A stretch of 64,000 nt of DNA from Chromobacterium piscinae (GCF_021129175.1 NZ_JAJOHV010000002.1:1-64000), one strand, 5' to 3'. Shown: positions 17,103-26,431, counted from the stretch's first letter. Numbers and translations are program-made. The notes: a model not told the origin generated them from the letters alone.

Positions 17103-18050
17103 ATGAAAAGCCGCCTCCCTCTCGCCGCGCTGGCCGCCGCCAGCCTGTTCGCGACAACCCACGCACGCGCCGACGAAGGCGGAGTCAGCTTCTGGCTCCC
17201 GGGCCAAATCGGCACCTTCGCCGCCGTCCGGAACGACCCCGGCTGGTCGTGGACCTTCAGCGGCTACCACGCCTACGCCAATTCTGACACCCGCAAGCGG
17301 AACAAAAACGGGCGGGTGCGGGACAGCGCCCTGAGCACGCCCAGCGATACCCTGTTCATCGCGCCCGCCTACACCTTCGCCGCGCCGGTGGCCGGCGCGC
17401 AGGCCGCGCTCTCTCTGACCGGGCTGTACGGCCGCACCGACGTCTACGACAATGAGTCCGTCACCTCGGCGCGCGGTCGGACCCGTTCCGCCAGCAGCGA
17501 CGACAGCCGCTCAGGCATAGGCGACCTGTACCCGATGGCGACGCTGAAATGGACGCTGGGCAGCCACAACTACCTGGCTTACGCGACGATAGGCGTGCCG
17601 ACAGGCGACTATGACGTCAACCGCGCCGCCAACCTCGGCCTCAACCACTGGTCGTACGACGCCGGCGGCGGCTACACCTATCTCAACGAGAGCAGCGGCA
17701 CCGAGTTTTCAGCCGTGCTGGGCCTGACCCTCAATCAGAAAAATCCGGACACCGGCTACCGCAATGGCGCCGATGCCCATCTGGACGTGTCGCTGTCGCA
17801 GTTTCTGAACGAGGATTTCCACATCGGCTTGGTCGGTTACGCCTACCACCAGCTCAACAACGACTCCGCGCCCGGCATCGCCAACAAGAACCTGAAATCG
17901 CAGGTGGCCGCCCTGGGGCCCCAGGCCGGTTATTTCTTCAAGGTGGGCAAGAACAAGTGGTACGCCAATCTGAAGGCCTACGATGAATTCGACGCCAAGA
18001 ACCGCACCGCCGGCTGGAATGCTTGGCTGTCGCTGTTCGTGCCAATTTGA
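17103..18050 (+). CDS. outer-membrane beta-barrel protein, SphA / phenol MetA-degradation family
   Basis: 315 residues from the ATG at 17103, where the signal peptide MKSRLPLAALAAASL begins (cleavage near ARADE). A 45-base in-frame extension upstream is possible, but it precedes the signal peptide and has no better ribosome site. The mature part has alternating amphipathic strands with GVSFWLPGQIGTFAAV at the start and ends in LSLFVPI, a pattern of the transporter-like family (PF13557) found in hydrocarbon and aromatic degradation clusters. Its role here is unknown; neighbours give no catabolic context. Confidence 0.72.
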   Translation: MKSRLPLAALAAASLFATTHARADEGGVSFWLPGQIGTFAAVRNDPGWSWTFSGYHAYANSDTRKRNKNGRVRDSALSTPSDTLFIAPAYTFAAPVAGAQAALSLTGLYGRTDVYDNESVTSARGRTRSASSDDSRSGIGDLYPMATLKWTLGSHNYLAYATIGVPTGDYDVNRAANLGLNHWSYDAGGGYTYLNESSGTEFSAVLGLTLNQKNPDTGYRNGADAHLDVSLSQFLNEDFHIGLVGYAYHQLNNDSAPGIANKNLKSQVAALGPQAGYFFKVGKNKWYANLKAYDEFDAKNRTAGWNAWLSLFVPI

Positions 18051-18258
18051 TTGCCCAGCGCATGGGCAAGCGCGAGCCTGTCGGGCTATCACGCTCCCGT
18101 CTTCATTCCGCAGGCCCCCGCATAGGGAAGAATGGCTTCCCAGGCTTTCCGCCAATGTTGGCCCAAGCCCTCGGAATGCCAGCTCCGCCCGCAGACTTGT
18201 CCCCCTCTGGCAAACACATGGCAAAAACCTGCAACCTCCAAATGAAAGCCTGTAGCCA

Positions 18259-18969
18259 ATGACGCCTTCCCCGCCAGACTTCACTACCCTGAATGAAACA
18301 GAACTGGCTCGCCTTGACGCTCTCCTCGACAGCGCTAATGAGAAATGGCCGTCGTTCTACGCGAATCGGCAACGCCCCTGCCCCTTCTTCGTCGACGCGC
18401 CGGACGAAAACCTCGCAGGCTGGCTGGATGCTGGCCGCATTGCGCCGGGACTAGCCATAGACCTGGGCTGCGGCCACGGCCGCAACGCCTTGCACCTGGC
18501 CGGCAAGGGATTTCGCGTTCGGGCCGTGGACTTCTCCGAATCCGCCATCGCCTGGGCCCGCGAGCGCGTCGCCGCCAGCGGGCAGCGCGTCGAAATCATC
18601 CAGGCCTCGGTATTCGAGTTTCCATTCGAGGAAGGTACGGCCGATCTGGTCTACGACGGCGGCTGCTTCCATCACCTCGCTCCGCATCGCCGCCATCAAT
18701 ACATGGCGCGCGTCGCCCGCATGCTGAGACCGGGCGGTCATTTCGGCCTGGTGTGCTTCGCGCCGTCGGGCGGCAGCGGATTCAACGACGCCGAGGTATA
18801 CGAGAAAAACAGCCTGGGCGGCGGGCTGGGGTACGACGAACGGCGCTTGCGCGAGTTATGGTCGCCATGGCTGGAAATAGAGACCATCGCGCCGATGCGG
18901 GAGATGCCCGCATCCAGCCAGCTGTTCGGCAAGGACTTTCTGATGACGATGCTGGCGCGCAAAAAATAG
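18259..18969 (+). CDS. class I SAM-dependent methyltransferase
   Basis: 236 residues. SAM motif I LAIDLGCGHGRNALHLAGKGFRV (broken here as IDLGCGHGRN then HLAGKGF), motif II RAVDFSE, motif III ADLVYDGGCFHHLAPHRR and motif IV LRPGGHFGLVCF. The GHGRNA and HHLAPHRR patterns resemble the TehB/thiopurine-methyltransferase-like group, which act on small soft nucleophiles such as tellurite or thiols, but this is only similarity of pattern. The N-terminus is preceded by a 208-base non-coding gap without a clear ribosome site. A perfect bidirectional hairpin follows. Confidence 0.78.
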   Translation: MTPSPPDFTTLNETELARLDALLDSANEKWPSFYANRQRPCPFFVDAPDENLAGWLDAGRIAPGLAIDLGCGHGRNALHLAGKGFRVRAVDFSESAIAWARERVAASGQRVEIIQASVFEFPFEEGTADLVYDGGCFHHLAPHRRHQYMARVARMLRPGGHFGLVCFAPSGGSGFNDAEVYEKNSLGGGLGYDERRLRELWSPWLEIETIAPMREMPASSQLFGKDFLMTMLARKK

Positions 18970-19000
18970 GGCGGAAGCCCGGCGATATCGGGCTTCCGCC
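18970..19000. terminator. bidirectional terminator between methyltransferase and chemoreceptor
   Basis: GGCGGAAGCCCG (18970-18981) and CGGGCTTCCGCC (18989-19000) make a perfect 12-bp stem with a seven-base loop, between two convergent stops. T-rich sequence follows weakly on the plus side (GCTGTTTGC); on the minus side CCTATTTTTT follows. Confidence 0.85.
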
Positions 19001-19023
19001 GCTGTTTGCAACTACGCCCCGGC

Positions 19024-20913
19024 TCACTCCAGCCGGAACCGCCCTATCATCTTGTCCTGCTCGGCCACGTCGGCTGCAGTGTCGTTGCAGTGCTGCAGCT
19101 GCACCTGGGCCGCGTCGCTGACGCGTTGGCCGATGTGCTGGATATTGCCGGCACTGTCGTTTATTTCCTGCGTCATCCGGCTCTGGCGGTCGACCGCGCC
19201 TGCGATCTCGCCGTTCTTGGCGTTGATGTCGGAAATCACGTCCTGGATGCGCAGCAGCATCTCGCTGATCTGCTCGGCGTCCTTCACAGTGCTGCTGGCG
19301 CGCTCGCGGCTTTCATCCATCTTCTGCCTCGCCTCCCCGACCCCGCGCTGCAACTGCTCTATCATGGTGCGGATCTCCTGCGTCGCCTGCTGAGTCTGCG
19401 ACGCCAGCTTGCGCACCTCGTCCGCCACCACCGCGAAGCCGCGCCCCATCTCCCCGGCCCGCGCCGCCTCGATCGCAGCGTTCAAGGCCAGCAGATTGGT
19501 TTGCTCGGCCACGCCGGTGATCACCCGGACGATGGACTCGATGTTCTTGCTGAACTCGGCCAGCTCGTTCATCGAGCGGGAGGTTTCATCCAGCGTGTCG
19601 GCCAGACGGCGTATCGACTGGCTGGATTGGGTCACCAGCGACACCCGGCTGCCGGTCTCCTCATGCGCCAGCCGCGCGGACTCGGCCACCGCGCCGGCGC
19701 TGGACGTCATCTCTCCGGCGGCTTCGGCCATCTGGCGGATGGCCGCCACCAATTGCTCCAGCTCCTGCTGCAGCCGGCTGGCCTCGCCGCTGCTCTGACG
19801 CGCCTCTCCGGCGCTTTGTTCGGCACCCTGGGAAACCCGGGTCGCGATCTGGCGGATATCGCCGATCAGCCGCTGCAGATAGGCGATGAAACGGTTCAGC
19901 TCCCGCGCCACTTCGCCGAACTCGTCATTGGACGATTCGTCTACGCGGCGGGTCAGGTCGCCGTTGCCGCTGTTGAGCTCGGCCAGCGACAACTTCAGCT
20001 GCTGCAACGGGCGGCGCAGTATTTGCTGCATCAGCGTGCTCAATATCGCCATGCTCAGCACCACGCCGATCACCGCGCCCCAGAAGCCGCGCCAGCCTAT
20101 CTGCCTGGCTTCGGCCATCACCTTGTCCTCGTCCAGCACCACCCCCACCAGCCACTTGGCCGGCTGCAGACGGTCCAGCGGGTGGAAGGCCACCATTAGC
20201 CGCTTGCCCCCGACCTCGAGCTCCTGCACTTTGTCATCCAGCGTAGGCGCGGTGCCGCCGAACAGCTCGGCGACGCTCTTACCGTTCAGCTTGGCGTCGG
20301 GATGGCTGATGATCTTGCCGTCGGACGACAGCAGAAAGGCGTAGCCCGCGCCGTTGAACGTAGCGGTATTCAGCGCGTCCGACACCGACTTCAGGCTCAA
20401 ATCGCCGCCGAAAGCGCCTTTGAACGCGCCCTTGTCGGTCAGCTTGGCCACCACCGAAATCAGGATCTCGCCGGACGCGGCGTCAGGGTAGGGGTCGGTC
20501 AGGCCGACCCCGGCGGCGGCCTTGGCCACCGGGTACCACGGCCGCTTACGGGCGTCCCAGGTCGGCGGCGGATTCCACGACGAATCGTTGGAGATCTTCT
20601 TGCCGTCGGTATCCAGCCCGCCGAAGATCAGCTTGAATTCCTTCTTCAGCATCGGGCGCTGGAACACTTCCAAGATGCGCTCGCCGCTGAAATTGGAATC
20701 TATGGTCTCCGACATCAGCTGGATTTGCGCCAACTTGCCGTTCAGCCAGTTGGCGATCTGCTCGGCCAGCACCTGGCTGGTCTGGACCACCTCCTGCTCC
20801 TTGCCGCTGCGTATGCTGTCGGCGACGCTCAGGTATTGCAGCCACGACAGCGTGGACAAGGTGGCGGCCAGCACCAGCGCGGAAATCAGGCCGGCTTTGT
20901 GAGCGATTTTCAT
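19024..20913 (-). CDS. methyl-accepting chemotaxis protein with periplasmic dCache domain
   Basis: 629 residues. First membrane helix about 7-27, periplasmic double-Cache sensor about 33-280 (with [27 protein letters not shown] and the [14 protein letters not shown] strand typical of dCache_1), second helix about 287-308, HAMP, then the cytoplasmic signalling domain with the hairpin tip [19 protein letters not shown]. dCache_1 receptors often bind amino acids or small organic acids, but the ligand cannot be read off. There is no C-terminal CheR pentapeptide (ends IGRFRLE). The start at 20913 places the first helix at the N-terminus; an alternative ATG 36 bases upstream is possible. Confidence 0.9.
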   Translation of the reverse strand: MKIAHKAGLISALVLAATLSTLSWLQYLSVADSIRSGKEQEVVQTSQVLAEQIANWLNGKLAQIQLMSETIDSNFSGERILEVFQRPMLKKEFKLIFGGLDTDGKKISNDSSWNPPPTWDARKRPWYPVAKAAAGVGLTDPYPDAASGEILISVVAKLTDKGAFKGAFGGDLSLKSVSDALNTATFNGAGYAFLLSSDGKIISHPDAKLNGKSVAELFGGTAPTLDDKVQELEVGGKRLMVAFHPLDRLQPAKWLVGVVLDEDKVMAEARQIGWRGFWGAVIGVVLSMAILSTLMQQILRRPLQQLKLSLAELNSGNGDLTRRVDESSNDEFGEVARELNRFIAYLQRLIGDIRQIATRVSQGAEQSAGEARQSSGEASRLQQELEQLVAAIRQMAEAAGEMTSSAGAVAESARLAHEETGSRVSLVTQSSQSIRRLADTLDETSRSMNELAEFSKNIESIVRVITGVAEQTNLLALNAAIEAARAGEMGRGFAVVADEVRKLASQTQQATQEIRTMIEQLQRGVGEARQKMDESRERASSTVKDAEQISEMLLRIQDVISDINAKNGEIAGAVDRQSRMTQEINDSAGNIQHIGQRVSDAAQVQLQHCNDTAADVAEQDKMIGRFRLE

Positions 20914-21016
20914 GACAGGCTGCCTGGGGAAAGTGAGTATTTTCACCATAGCGCACCTGTACATACGTCCAAGCCATCTTGTTCATTTTTTTACAAAAAC
21001 CGCCCGACCAGCCCTG

Positions 21017-21562
21017 CTAGCCAAGCGACACCCGGCCCACCCGGTAAAGCTCGCGCGCGCCGCCTCCATCGGGCTCGAACGGGCGTCGCGACAAGCTCAG
21101 GCGGACCAAGGTCCAGCTCGCGGGATCGAAGGCTGCGGCGACAGCCAGCACATCCTCACCGCCGCGCCAGCCTTCCTGAACGTCTATCAGCGCACCCATG
21201 CCCGTCGAAGCCGCCATCGGCAGCTTCTCCACCATCGCATAGCGAGCCTCAGCCACGTCGCCGCTCCATTGGCCGAACCAGGCAAACGCGCTCTCCACCG
21301 CCGGCCTGCCAAACGACGCGCACAGCGCGGCAAAACCCGGGCCGGATAGGAAGTCGCGCATACCTTCGGAAGTTCGCCACAGGTAGAACGGCGCGTAGGC
21401 GTTCGCCGCCGCGCCATCCTCGCCCGCGCGGCTGTACAAATAGGCTTTGAGGCCCAGCCCCGGCAGACCGTCGGTCAGATGGCCGCGCTCGGCGATGCGG
21501 CGCTCGATGATTTCCATCGGATAATCGGCCGGCAGCGCGATCCGGTAGCGCATGGCTATCAT
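21017..21562 (-). CDS. DUF4865 family protein
   Basis: 181 residues. MRYRIALPADYPMEIIERRIAERGHLTDGLPGLGLKAYL matches the opening I recall for DUF4865 (parts: RYRIALPADYPMEIIERRI and GLGLKAYL), a small family that looks like a two-lobed dimeric alpha-beta-barrel and is repeatedly found next to tautomerase and LysR genes. Function is not known. Its ATG overlaps the stop of the preceding tautomerase gene by four bases (ATGA), so the two are co-translated. It ends the three-gene operon. Confidence 0.75.
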   Translation of the reverse strand: MIAMRYRIALPADYPMEIIERRIAERGHLTDGLPGLGLKAYLYSRAGEDGAAANAYAPFYLWRTSEGMRDFLSGPGFAALCASFGRPAVESAFAWFGQWSGDVAEARYAMVEKLPMAASTGMGALIDVQEGWRGGEDVLAVAAAFDPASWTLVRLSLSRRPFEPDGGGARELYRVGRVSLG

Positions 21563-21963
21563 GGCCGCAGTGCCTCCGGCGGCAATTGCGACGCCTGGCG
21601 GCCATGGCTGAACGACCAGTTGTCCATCTCGCCATCAATCAACACCACCATCAGATCGGCGGGCGCCAGGCCCGGCGACGCGCTCAAGCGTTCGGCCATC
21701 CTGGCATAGAGCGCCGCCTTGGCCTCTTTAGTCCGCGGCCGCCCCAGATGCAGCGTCACCAGCACGAAGTCGTCGGAACGCGGGCCGCCGCCGTAATCCG
21801 GATCGATGATCATCTCTTCGGCCTCATGCTGATGGATCACTTGGAAACGATCCTTGGGCGGCACGGCGATGCACTCCACCATGGCTTGATGAATGCCGTC
21901 GGCCAGCGCGCGCAGGTATTGCGGCGGCTTGCCTTTGCGCAGGGAAATGCGGGCATAGGGCAT
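21559..21963 (-). CDS. tautomerase family protein (MIF/4-oxalocrotonate-tautomerase superfamily)
   Basis: 134 residues. It starts MPYARISLRKGK, so Pro2 would be the catalytic N-terminal proline after Met removal, followed by the beta-alpha-beta pattern with LRALADGIHQAMVECIAVPPKDRFQVIHQH and a C-terminal VVLIDGEMDNWSFSHG. This matches the longer tautomerase group (PF14552). Such enzymes interconvert enol and keto acids or dehalogenate haloacrylates. The gap to the upstream CMD gene is ten bases; the stop overlaps DUF4865. Confidence 0.85.
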   Translation of the reverse strand: MPYARISLRKGKPPQYLRALADGIHQAMVECIAVPPKDRFQVIHQHEAEEMIIDPDYGGGPRSDDFVLVTLHLGRPRTKEAKAALYARMAERLSASPGLAPADLMVVLIDGEMDNWSFSHGRQASQLPPEALRP

Positions 21964-21973
21964 GGCGTTCTCC

Positions 21974-22288
21974 TTATTCAGCTTGCGGGGTCAAAACCGC
22001 GTCCAATTGCTCAAGCGCGGCGGTGGCGGATGGCCAGCCGACATAGAAGGCCAGGTGGGTCAGCAGCTCGCCCAGTTCTTCAGCGCTCAAGCCGTTCTCC
22101 AAGCCGCGGCGCAAGTGGAAGTCCAGCGCATGCGGCCGGGCTTGGCCGATCAGGGCGGCAATGGTGGCCAGGCTGCGTTCGCGCGGACTCAAGCCCGGCC
22201 GCCGCCAGACATCGTCGAACAAGACCTGGCTGGTCAATTCCGCCAGTTTGGGGGCCAGCCGGGGCATGGCATTTCTGTGGGTAAACAT
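21974..22288 (-). CDS. carboxymuconolactone decarboxylase (CMD) family protein
   Basis: 104 residues. VLFDDVWRRPGLSPRERSLATIAALIGQ and LRRGLENGLSAEELGELLTHLAFYVGWPSA are the two conserved CMD segments (shown here in two parts: RPGLSPRERSLATIAALI, GLSAEELGELLTHLAFYVGW). The usual CxxC of AhpD-type peroxidases is absent, so a decarboxylase-like or cofactor-free role is likelier. AAGGAGCCAGGA before the ATG (22288) sets the start. First gene of the CMD-tautomerase-DUF4865 operon, divergent from a LysR regulator. Confidence 0.85.
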   Translation of the reverse strand: MFTHRNAMPRLAPKLAELTSQVLFDDVWRRPGLSPRERSLATIAALIGQARPHALDFHLRRGLENGLSAEELGELLTHLAFYVGWPSATAALEQLDAVLTPQAE

Positions 22289-22393
22289 TCCTGGCTCCTT
22301 GGATTGGGATGGCCATTGCACTGTAAACCAATCACACAATCCTTAAAATCAGATATATTTTTACAAATAGTTCCAAATTTCAGGATTATCATC
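22289..22393. promoter_or_regulatory. divergent promoter region of the LysR gene and the CMD operon
   Basis: 105 bases, notably AT-rich between 22324 and 22382. GATTGG (22302-22307) and CCAATC (22328-22333) form an inverted repeat. A LysR regulator placed this way normally binds between the two starts; the exact box cannot be decided by eye. Confidence 0.45.
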
Positions 22394-23290
22394 ATGAGAC
22401 GAACTTTATTGGATCTGGACGTGCTGGCCAGCCTGGCCAGCGGCGTAGAGCTGGGCAGCTTCGCCCGCGCCGCCGACAGGCTGGGCCGCTCCACCTCTGC
22501 CGTCAGCGCCCAGATGAAAAAGCTGGAGGAGCAGGCCGGCGTGGCCATCCTGCGCAAGAGCGGCCGCGGCCTGGAGCTGACGCCCGCCGGCGAAGTGCTG
22601 CTGTCCTACGCCCGCCGGCTGCTGGAACTGAACGACGAGGCGGTGGAAGCGACGCGCGGCGCTTCGCTGGCCGGCTGCGTGCGCCTGGGCCTGGCCGAGG
22701 ACTTCGGCGAGGGCCTGCTGCCGCAGGCGCTGGGGCGCTTCGCCCGCGCCTGTTCCGACGTCCGGGTGGAGATGCGGGTGGCCCGCAGCCAGGAATTGCA
22801 GCAGTTGGTGATGGCCGGGGAGCTGGATCTGGCGCTGGCTTGGGATTCAGGTCCACGCGCCCCGCACAGCGCCGCCATCGGCCGCTACGCCGTGCACTGG
22901 ATTGGTCCGGCCAGCGGCCAGCTCGCGCCCGGCCCGCTTCCGCTGGCGCTGTTCGATCCGCCCTGCGTCATCCGCGCCCAGGCATGCGGCGCTCTGGACC
23001 GGGCTGGCCGCCCCTGGCGCATGGCGGCCAGCGGCAGCAGCTTGGCCGGACTGTGGTCGGCGGTGCGCGCCGGGCTGGGCGTCACCGCCCGCACCGCCAT
23101 CCAGCTGCCGTCCGGCCTGCGGATACTGGACCCGGCCCTGCACGACCTGCCGCCTCTGCCCGCCATCGACCTGCTGCTGTGCCGCGCCGAATCCCGTCCC
23201 GCAGCCCCGGCGCAGCGGCTGCACGACATTCTGCTGGCGCAATTGACCGCCCCGGGTGTTGAAGCGGAGGCGCTTAACATCGATAATTAA
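22394..23290 (+). CDS. LysR-family transcriptional regulator
   Basis: 298 residues. The N-terminal winged helix (LLDLDVLASLASGVELGSF ARAADRLGRSTSAVSAQMKKLE, residues about 4-44) is typical of LysR, with the SAVS recognition helix. The C-terminal effector-binding domain is shorter in its second half than in most members. AGGAT lies before the ATG (22394). It is divergent from the CMD-tautomerase-DUF4865 operon and by position is its regulator, likely responding to the substrate of that pathway. Confidence 0.88.
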   Translation: MRRTLLDLDVLASLASGVELGSFARAADRLGRSTSAVSAQMKKLEEQAGVAILRKSGRGLELTPAGEVLLSYARRLLELNDEAVEATRGASLAGCVRLGLAEDFGEGLLPQALGRFARACSDVRVEMRVARSQELQQLVMAGELDLALAWDSGPRAPHSAAIGRYAVHWIGPASGQLAPGPLPLALFDPPCVIRAQACGALDRAGRPWRMAASGSSLAGLWSAVRAGLGVTARTAIQLPSGLRILDPALHDLPPLPAIDLLLCRAESRPAAPAQRLHDILLAQLTAPGVEAEALNIDN

Positions 23291-23315
23291 CGGTTTTTGA
23301 AGCGGAATTCGAAGC

Positions 23316-24089
23316 ATGCCCGTGATCAGTCTCGTCGAACGGATCGACGCCCTGCTGCCCCAGACCCAGTGCGGACAATGCAGCCACGCCGGCTGCCGCC
23401 CGTACGCGGAAGCGCTGGCGGAAGGCCGCGACCCGATCAACCGCTGCCCGCCGGGCGGCGAGGACGGCATCCGGGCGCTGGCGGAGCTGCTGGGCCAGCC
23501 GGCCATCCCCTTCGACCCCGCCGGCCCGCAGCCCAAGCCGCGCGCGCTGGCCGTGATCCGCGAAGACAGCTGCATCGGCTGTACGCTGTGCATCCAGGCC
23601 TGTCCGGTGGACGCCATCGTCGGCGCGGCCAAGCAGATGCACACCGTGATCGCCGACGAATGCACCGGCTGCGAACTGTGCCTGGCGCCCTGTCCGGTCG
23701 ATTGCATCGACCTCGTCCCGGTAGCCGATCCGGCCGACGGCGAACGCGAACGGGTGATGGCGCGCGCCGCCCTGGCTCGCAAGCGCTACGACGCCCGCCA
23801 GGCGCGCAAGGACCGCGACGCCGCCGACAAAGCCAAGCGCCTGGCCGAGCGCGCTGCGGTGGCCGCGCCCGCATCGTCTACCGCGCCTGCAGCCAGCCAG
23901 GCCCCCACAGCCGCCGCGAGCGCCGCCGACAAGAACGAGCTGATCCGCAAGGCGATGGAGCGCGCCAAGCAACAGGCGCCGGTGGCCGCCACCGCGTCCG
24001 CCGACAAGATGGCGGTGATACGCGCCGCGATGGAGCGCGCCGCCGCCATGAAGGCCGCCCAGCAAGAAGCAGACAAGGACAAAGAGTGA
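23316..24089 (+). CDS. RnfB-like ferredoxin with Ala/Lys-rich C-terminal repeats
   Basis: 257 residues. An N-terminal 4Fe-4S motif ([16 protein letters not shown], then NRCPPGG) is followed by two CxxCxxCxxxCP ferredoxin clusters ([14 protein letters not shown] and [14 protein letters not shown], about residues 87-133). The C-terminal half is charged and contains two related units, [16 protein letters not shown] and [17 protein letters not shown]. It lacks the hydrophobic N-terminal anchor of full RnfB, and no other rnf genes are nearby, so it acts alone as a soluble electron carrier or as part of an Rnf complex encoded elsewhere. Its stop overlaps the GTG start of nth; rnf and nth are also linked in E. 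coli. Confidence 0.85.
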   Translation: MPVISLVERIDALLPQTQCGQCSHAGCRPYAEALAEGRDPINRCPPGGEDGIRALAELLGQPAIPFDPAGPQPKPRALAVIREDSCIGCTLCIQACPVDAIVGAAKQMHTVIADECTGCELCLAPCPVDCIDLVPVADPADGERERVMARAALARKRYDARQARKDRDAADKAKRLAERAAVAAPASSTAPAASQAPTAAASAADKNELIRKAMERAKQQAPVAATASADKMAVIRAAMERAAAMKAAQQEADKDKE

Positions 24090-24718
24090 ACGCCGCCACA
24101 CGCCAAGAAATCTTCCGCCGCCTGCGCGACGACAACCCGCACCCGACCACCGAACTGGAATATACGACGCCGTTCGAGCTGCTGATCTCGGTGCTGCTGT
24201 CGGCCCAGGCGACCGACGTCGGCGTCAACAAGGCGACGCGCCGGCTGTACCCGGTGGCCAACACTCCAACCGCGATGCTGGCGCTGGGCGAGGAAGGCCT
24301 GACCGAATACATCAAGACCATAGGCCTGTACAAGACCAAGGCCAGGAACGTGATCGCCACCTGCAGGCTGCTGCTGGAAAAACACGGCGGCGAGGTGCCG
24401 CAGACGCGCGAGGCGCTGGAGGCCCTGCCCGGGGTCGGCCGCAAGACCGCCAACGTGGTGCTCAACACCGCCTTCGGCCAGCCCACCATCGCGGTGGACA
24501 CCCATATCTTCCGCGTGTCCAACCGCACCCGCATCGCGCCGGGCAAGGACGTGCGCGAGGTGGAGGACAAGCTGGAGCGTTTCGTGCCCGCCGAATTCAA
24601 GCTGGACGCGCATCACTGGCTGATCCTGCTGGGGCGCTACGTATGCAAGGCCAGGAAGCCGGAATGCCACCGCTGCGTGATCGCGGACCTCTGCGAATAC
24701 CCGGCAAAACCGTTATGA
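24086..24718 (+). CDS. nth: endonuclease III (DNA glycosylase/AP lyase)
   Basis: 210 residues (211 in E. coli). Base-excision repair enzyme removing oxidised pyrimidines. The helix-hairpin-helix [14 protein letters not shown] with catalytic Lys, the catalytic Asp in AVDTHIFRV, and the C-terminal iron-sulfur loop with Cys spacing C-X6-C-X2-C-X5-C ([17 protein letters not shown]) are all intact. The start is a GTG at 24086 inside the rnfB stop (GTGA), so translation is coupled. An iron-sulfur ferredoxin directly ahead of an iron-sulfur glycosylase suggests shared expression. Confidence 0.95.
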   Translation: MNAATRQEIFRRLRDDNPHPTTELEYTTPFELLISVLLSAQATDVGVNKATRRLYPVANTPTAMLALGEEGLTEYIKTIGLYKTKARNVIATCRLLLEKHGGEVPQTREALEALPGVGRKTANVVLNTAFGQPTIAVDTHIFRVSNRTRIAPGKDVREVEDKLERFVPAEFKLDAHHWLILLGRYVCKARKPECHRCVIADLCEYPAKPL

Positions 24719-24825
24719 TAAAAATAGAGTCGAAATTCGATATCGATGACAGAAAACGGCTTGTATATTCCACAGTTCGCCCCAATATGCCTTTTCGAAT
24801 CAGCCAGCTACCAAGAGGATTGCCT

Positions 24826-26313
24826 GTGACAACGAGTCTTCGCATCATGGCCGGCGCCCTGCTCGCGGCGTCGTTACTGTCCGGCTGCGACAGGATCGAG
24901 CAGTTTGTCAAAGGCAGCAGCCAGCCAGCCCCCGTCGCCATTCCTGCCCAGCAGGACGGCCGCGTAGCCATGCTGCTGCCCGACTTCACTCAGCTGGTCA
25001 GCCGCGACGGCCCGGCCGTGGTCAACATCCAGGCCACCCGCGAAGGCGGCGGAGCCGCTCCGCAGCAAAGCGGCAACATGCCCTTCCCAGTGCCGGAAGA
25101 CGACCCGCTGTACGACTTCTTCCGCCGCTTCATGCCCAATCAGCCGCCCCAGCAGGAGCAAGGACCGGAGGAAAGCGTGTCCTACGGCTCCGGCTTCATC
25201 ATCAGCAGCGACGGCTTCATCCTGACCAATGCCCACGTGGTGGCCGACGGCGGCCAGATTCGCGTCACGCTGACCGACAAGCGCGAACTGCGCGCCAAGC
25301 TGATGGGCCTGGACAAGCGCAGCGACGTCGCGCTGCTGAAGGTGGCCGCGGCCGACCTGCCGGTGGCCAAGATAGGCAACCCGGCCGATCTCAAGGTAGG
25401 CGAATGGGTGGCCGCCATCGGCGCGCCGTTCGGCTTCGACAACACCGTCACCGCCGGCATCGTCTCCGCCAAAGGCCGCAGCCTGCCGGACGAGACGCTG
25501 GTGCCCTTCATCCAGACCGACGTGGCGATCAACCCCGGCAACTCCGGCGGCCCGCTGTTCAACTTGCGCGGCGAAGTGGTCGGCATCAACTCGCAGATCT
25601 ACAGCCGCTCCGGCGGCTTCATGGGCATTTCCTTCGCCATTCCCATCGATTTGGCGATGCAGGTGGCCGACCAGCTGAAGACCAAGGGCAAGGTCAGCCG
25701 CGGCCAGTTGGGCGTCAACATTCAGGAAGTGACCCAGGAGCTGGCGCAATCGTTCGGCCTGCAGCGCCCGTCCGGCGCGCTGGTGGTGCGCGTCGATCCC
25801 AAGGGTCCTGCCGCCAAGGCCGGCCTGCAAGCCGGCGACATCATCCTGAAGCTCAACAACCAGTCCATCGACAGCTCCAAGGACCTGCCGATGCTGGTGG
25901 GCTCGCTGGGCCCCGGCACCAAGATCAAGCTGGTGGTGTGGCGCAAGGGCTTCGAGAAGACGATGGAAGCCACGCTGGTGGAACAGGCGCCGGAGCCGGG
26001 CAACACCACGAAGCCGGCCAGCGACAACTCGCCGCAGGGCTACCAATTCGGCAAGCTGGGCCTGACGCTGAGCGAGCTGACGACCGACCAGCGCGCCGAC
26101 CTCGGCATCCGTGGCGGCCTGCTGATCCAGAAATCGCAAGGCCCGGCCGCGCGCTCCGGCCTGATGCCCGGCGACATCATCCTGGGGCTGAACCAGAACG
26201 ACATCACCAGCATCAACGCCTTCGAAAAAGCGCTGGCCGGCGCCGGCGGCCACGCCGCGCTGCTGGTGCGCCGCGGCGAGGCGGTGCTCTACATCGCGCT
26301 GCGCACCGACTGA
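24826..26313 (+). CDS. HtrA/DegP-type periplasmic serine protease, lipoprotein form
   Basis: 495 residues from the GTG at 24826, preceded by AAGAGGAT. A lipobox LLSGC puts the lipidated Cys at residue 21, and the next residue is Asp, the classic inner-membrane retention signal of the Lol system. Trypsin-like domain with His137 (LTNAHVV), Asp167 (SDVALL) and Ser240 (NPGNSGGPLF); then two PDZ domains (about 290-380 and 405-490). HtrA proteases degrade or refold misfolded envelope proteins. MucD/DegP relatives normally have a cleaved signal peptide instead, so anchoring to the inner membrane is a distinguishing prediction. Confidence 0.9.
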   Translation: MTTSLRIMAGALLAASLLSGCDRIEQFVKGSSQPAPVAIPAQQDGRVAMLLPDFTQLVSRDGPAVVNIQATREGGGAAPQQSGNMPFPVPEDDPLYDFFRRFMPNQPPQQEQGPEESVSYGSGFIISSDGFILTNAHVVADGGQIRVTLTDKRELRAKLMGLDKRSDVALLKVAAADLPVAKIGNPADLKVGEWVAAIGAPFGFDNTVTAGIVSAKGRSLPDETLVPFIQTDVAINPGNSGGPLFNLRGEVVGINSQIYSRSGGFMGISFAIPIDLAMQVADQLKTKGKVSRGQLGVNIQEVTQELAQSFGLQRPSGALVVRVDPKGPAAKAGLQAGDIILKLNNQSIDSSKDLPMLVGSLGPGTKIKLVVWRKGFEKTMEATLVEQAPEPGNTTKPASDNSPQGYQFGKLGLTLSELTTDQRADLGIRGGLLIQKSQGPAARSGLMPGDIILGLNQNDITSINAFEKALAGAGGHAALLVRRGEAVLYIALRTD

Positions 26314-26335
26314 GCCTTGCCCCGCTCCGACGGAA

Positions 26336-26363
26336 AACGCCGCCTTCCGGGCGGCGTTTTTTT
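26336..26363 (+). terminator. terminator after the HtrA gene
   Basis: AACGCCGCC (26336-26344) pairs with GGCGGCGTT (26350-26358), five-base loop, followed by a run of seven T starting at 26357. Canonical Rho-independent terminator 22 bases after the stop. Confidence 0.92.
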
Positions 26364-26431
26364 GTCCATCGCAAACCGTCTATAAATCCGGCATGACAAA
26401 CGCTTTCCGCCGAGCGCGGAGGGAGGATGCG

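Noticed and set aside
23297-24085. Extension of the nth frame upstream to 23297 (473-residue reading)
   Set aside because: The upstream part is a shifted reading of the ferredoxin gene; the GTG at 24086 gives the normal Nth length.
26393-26431. Earlier ATG for the RibD-C-type reductase
   Set aside because: The near-ideal ribosome site GGAGGGAGG lies just before the ATG at 26432, and the extra residues are not family-like.
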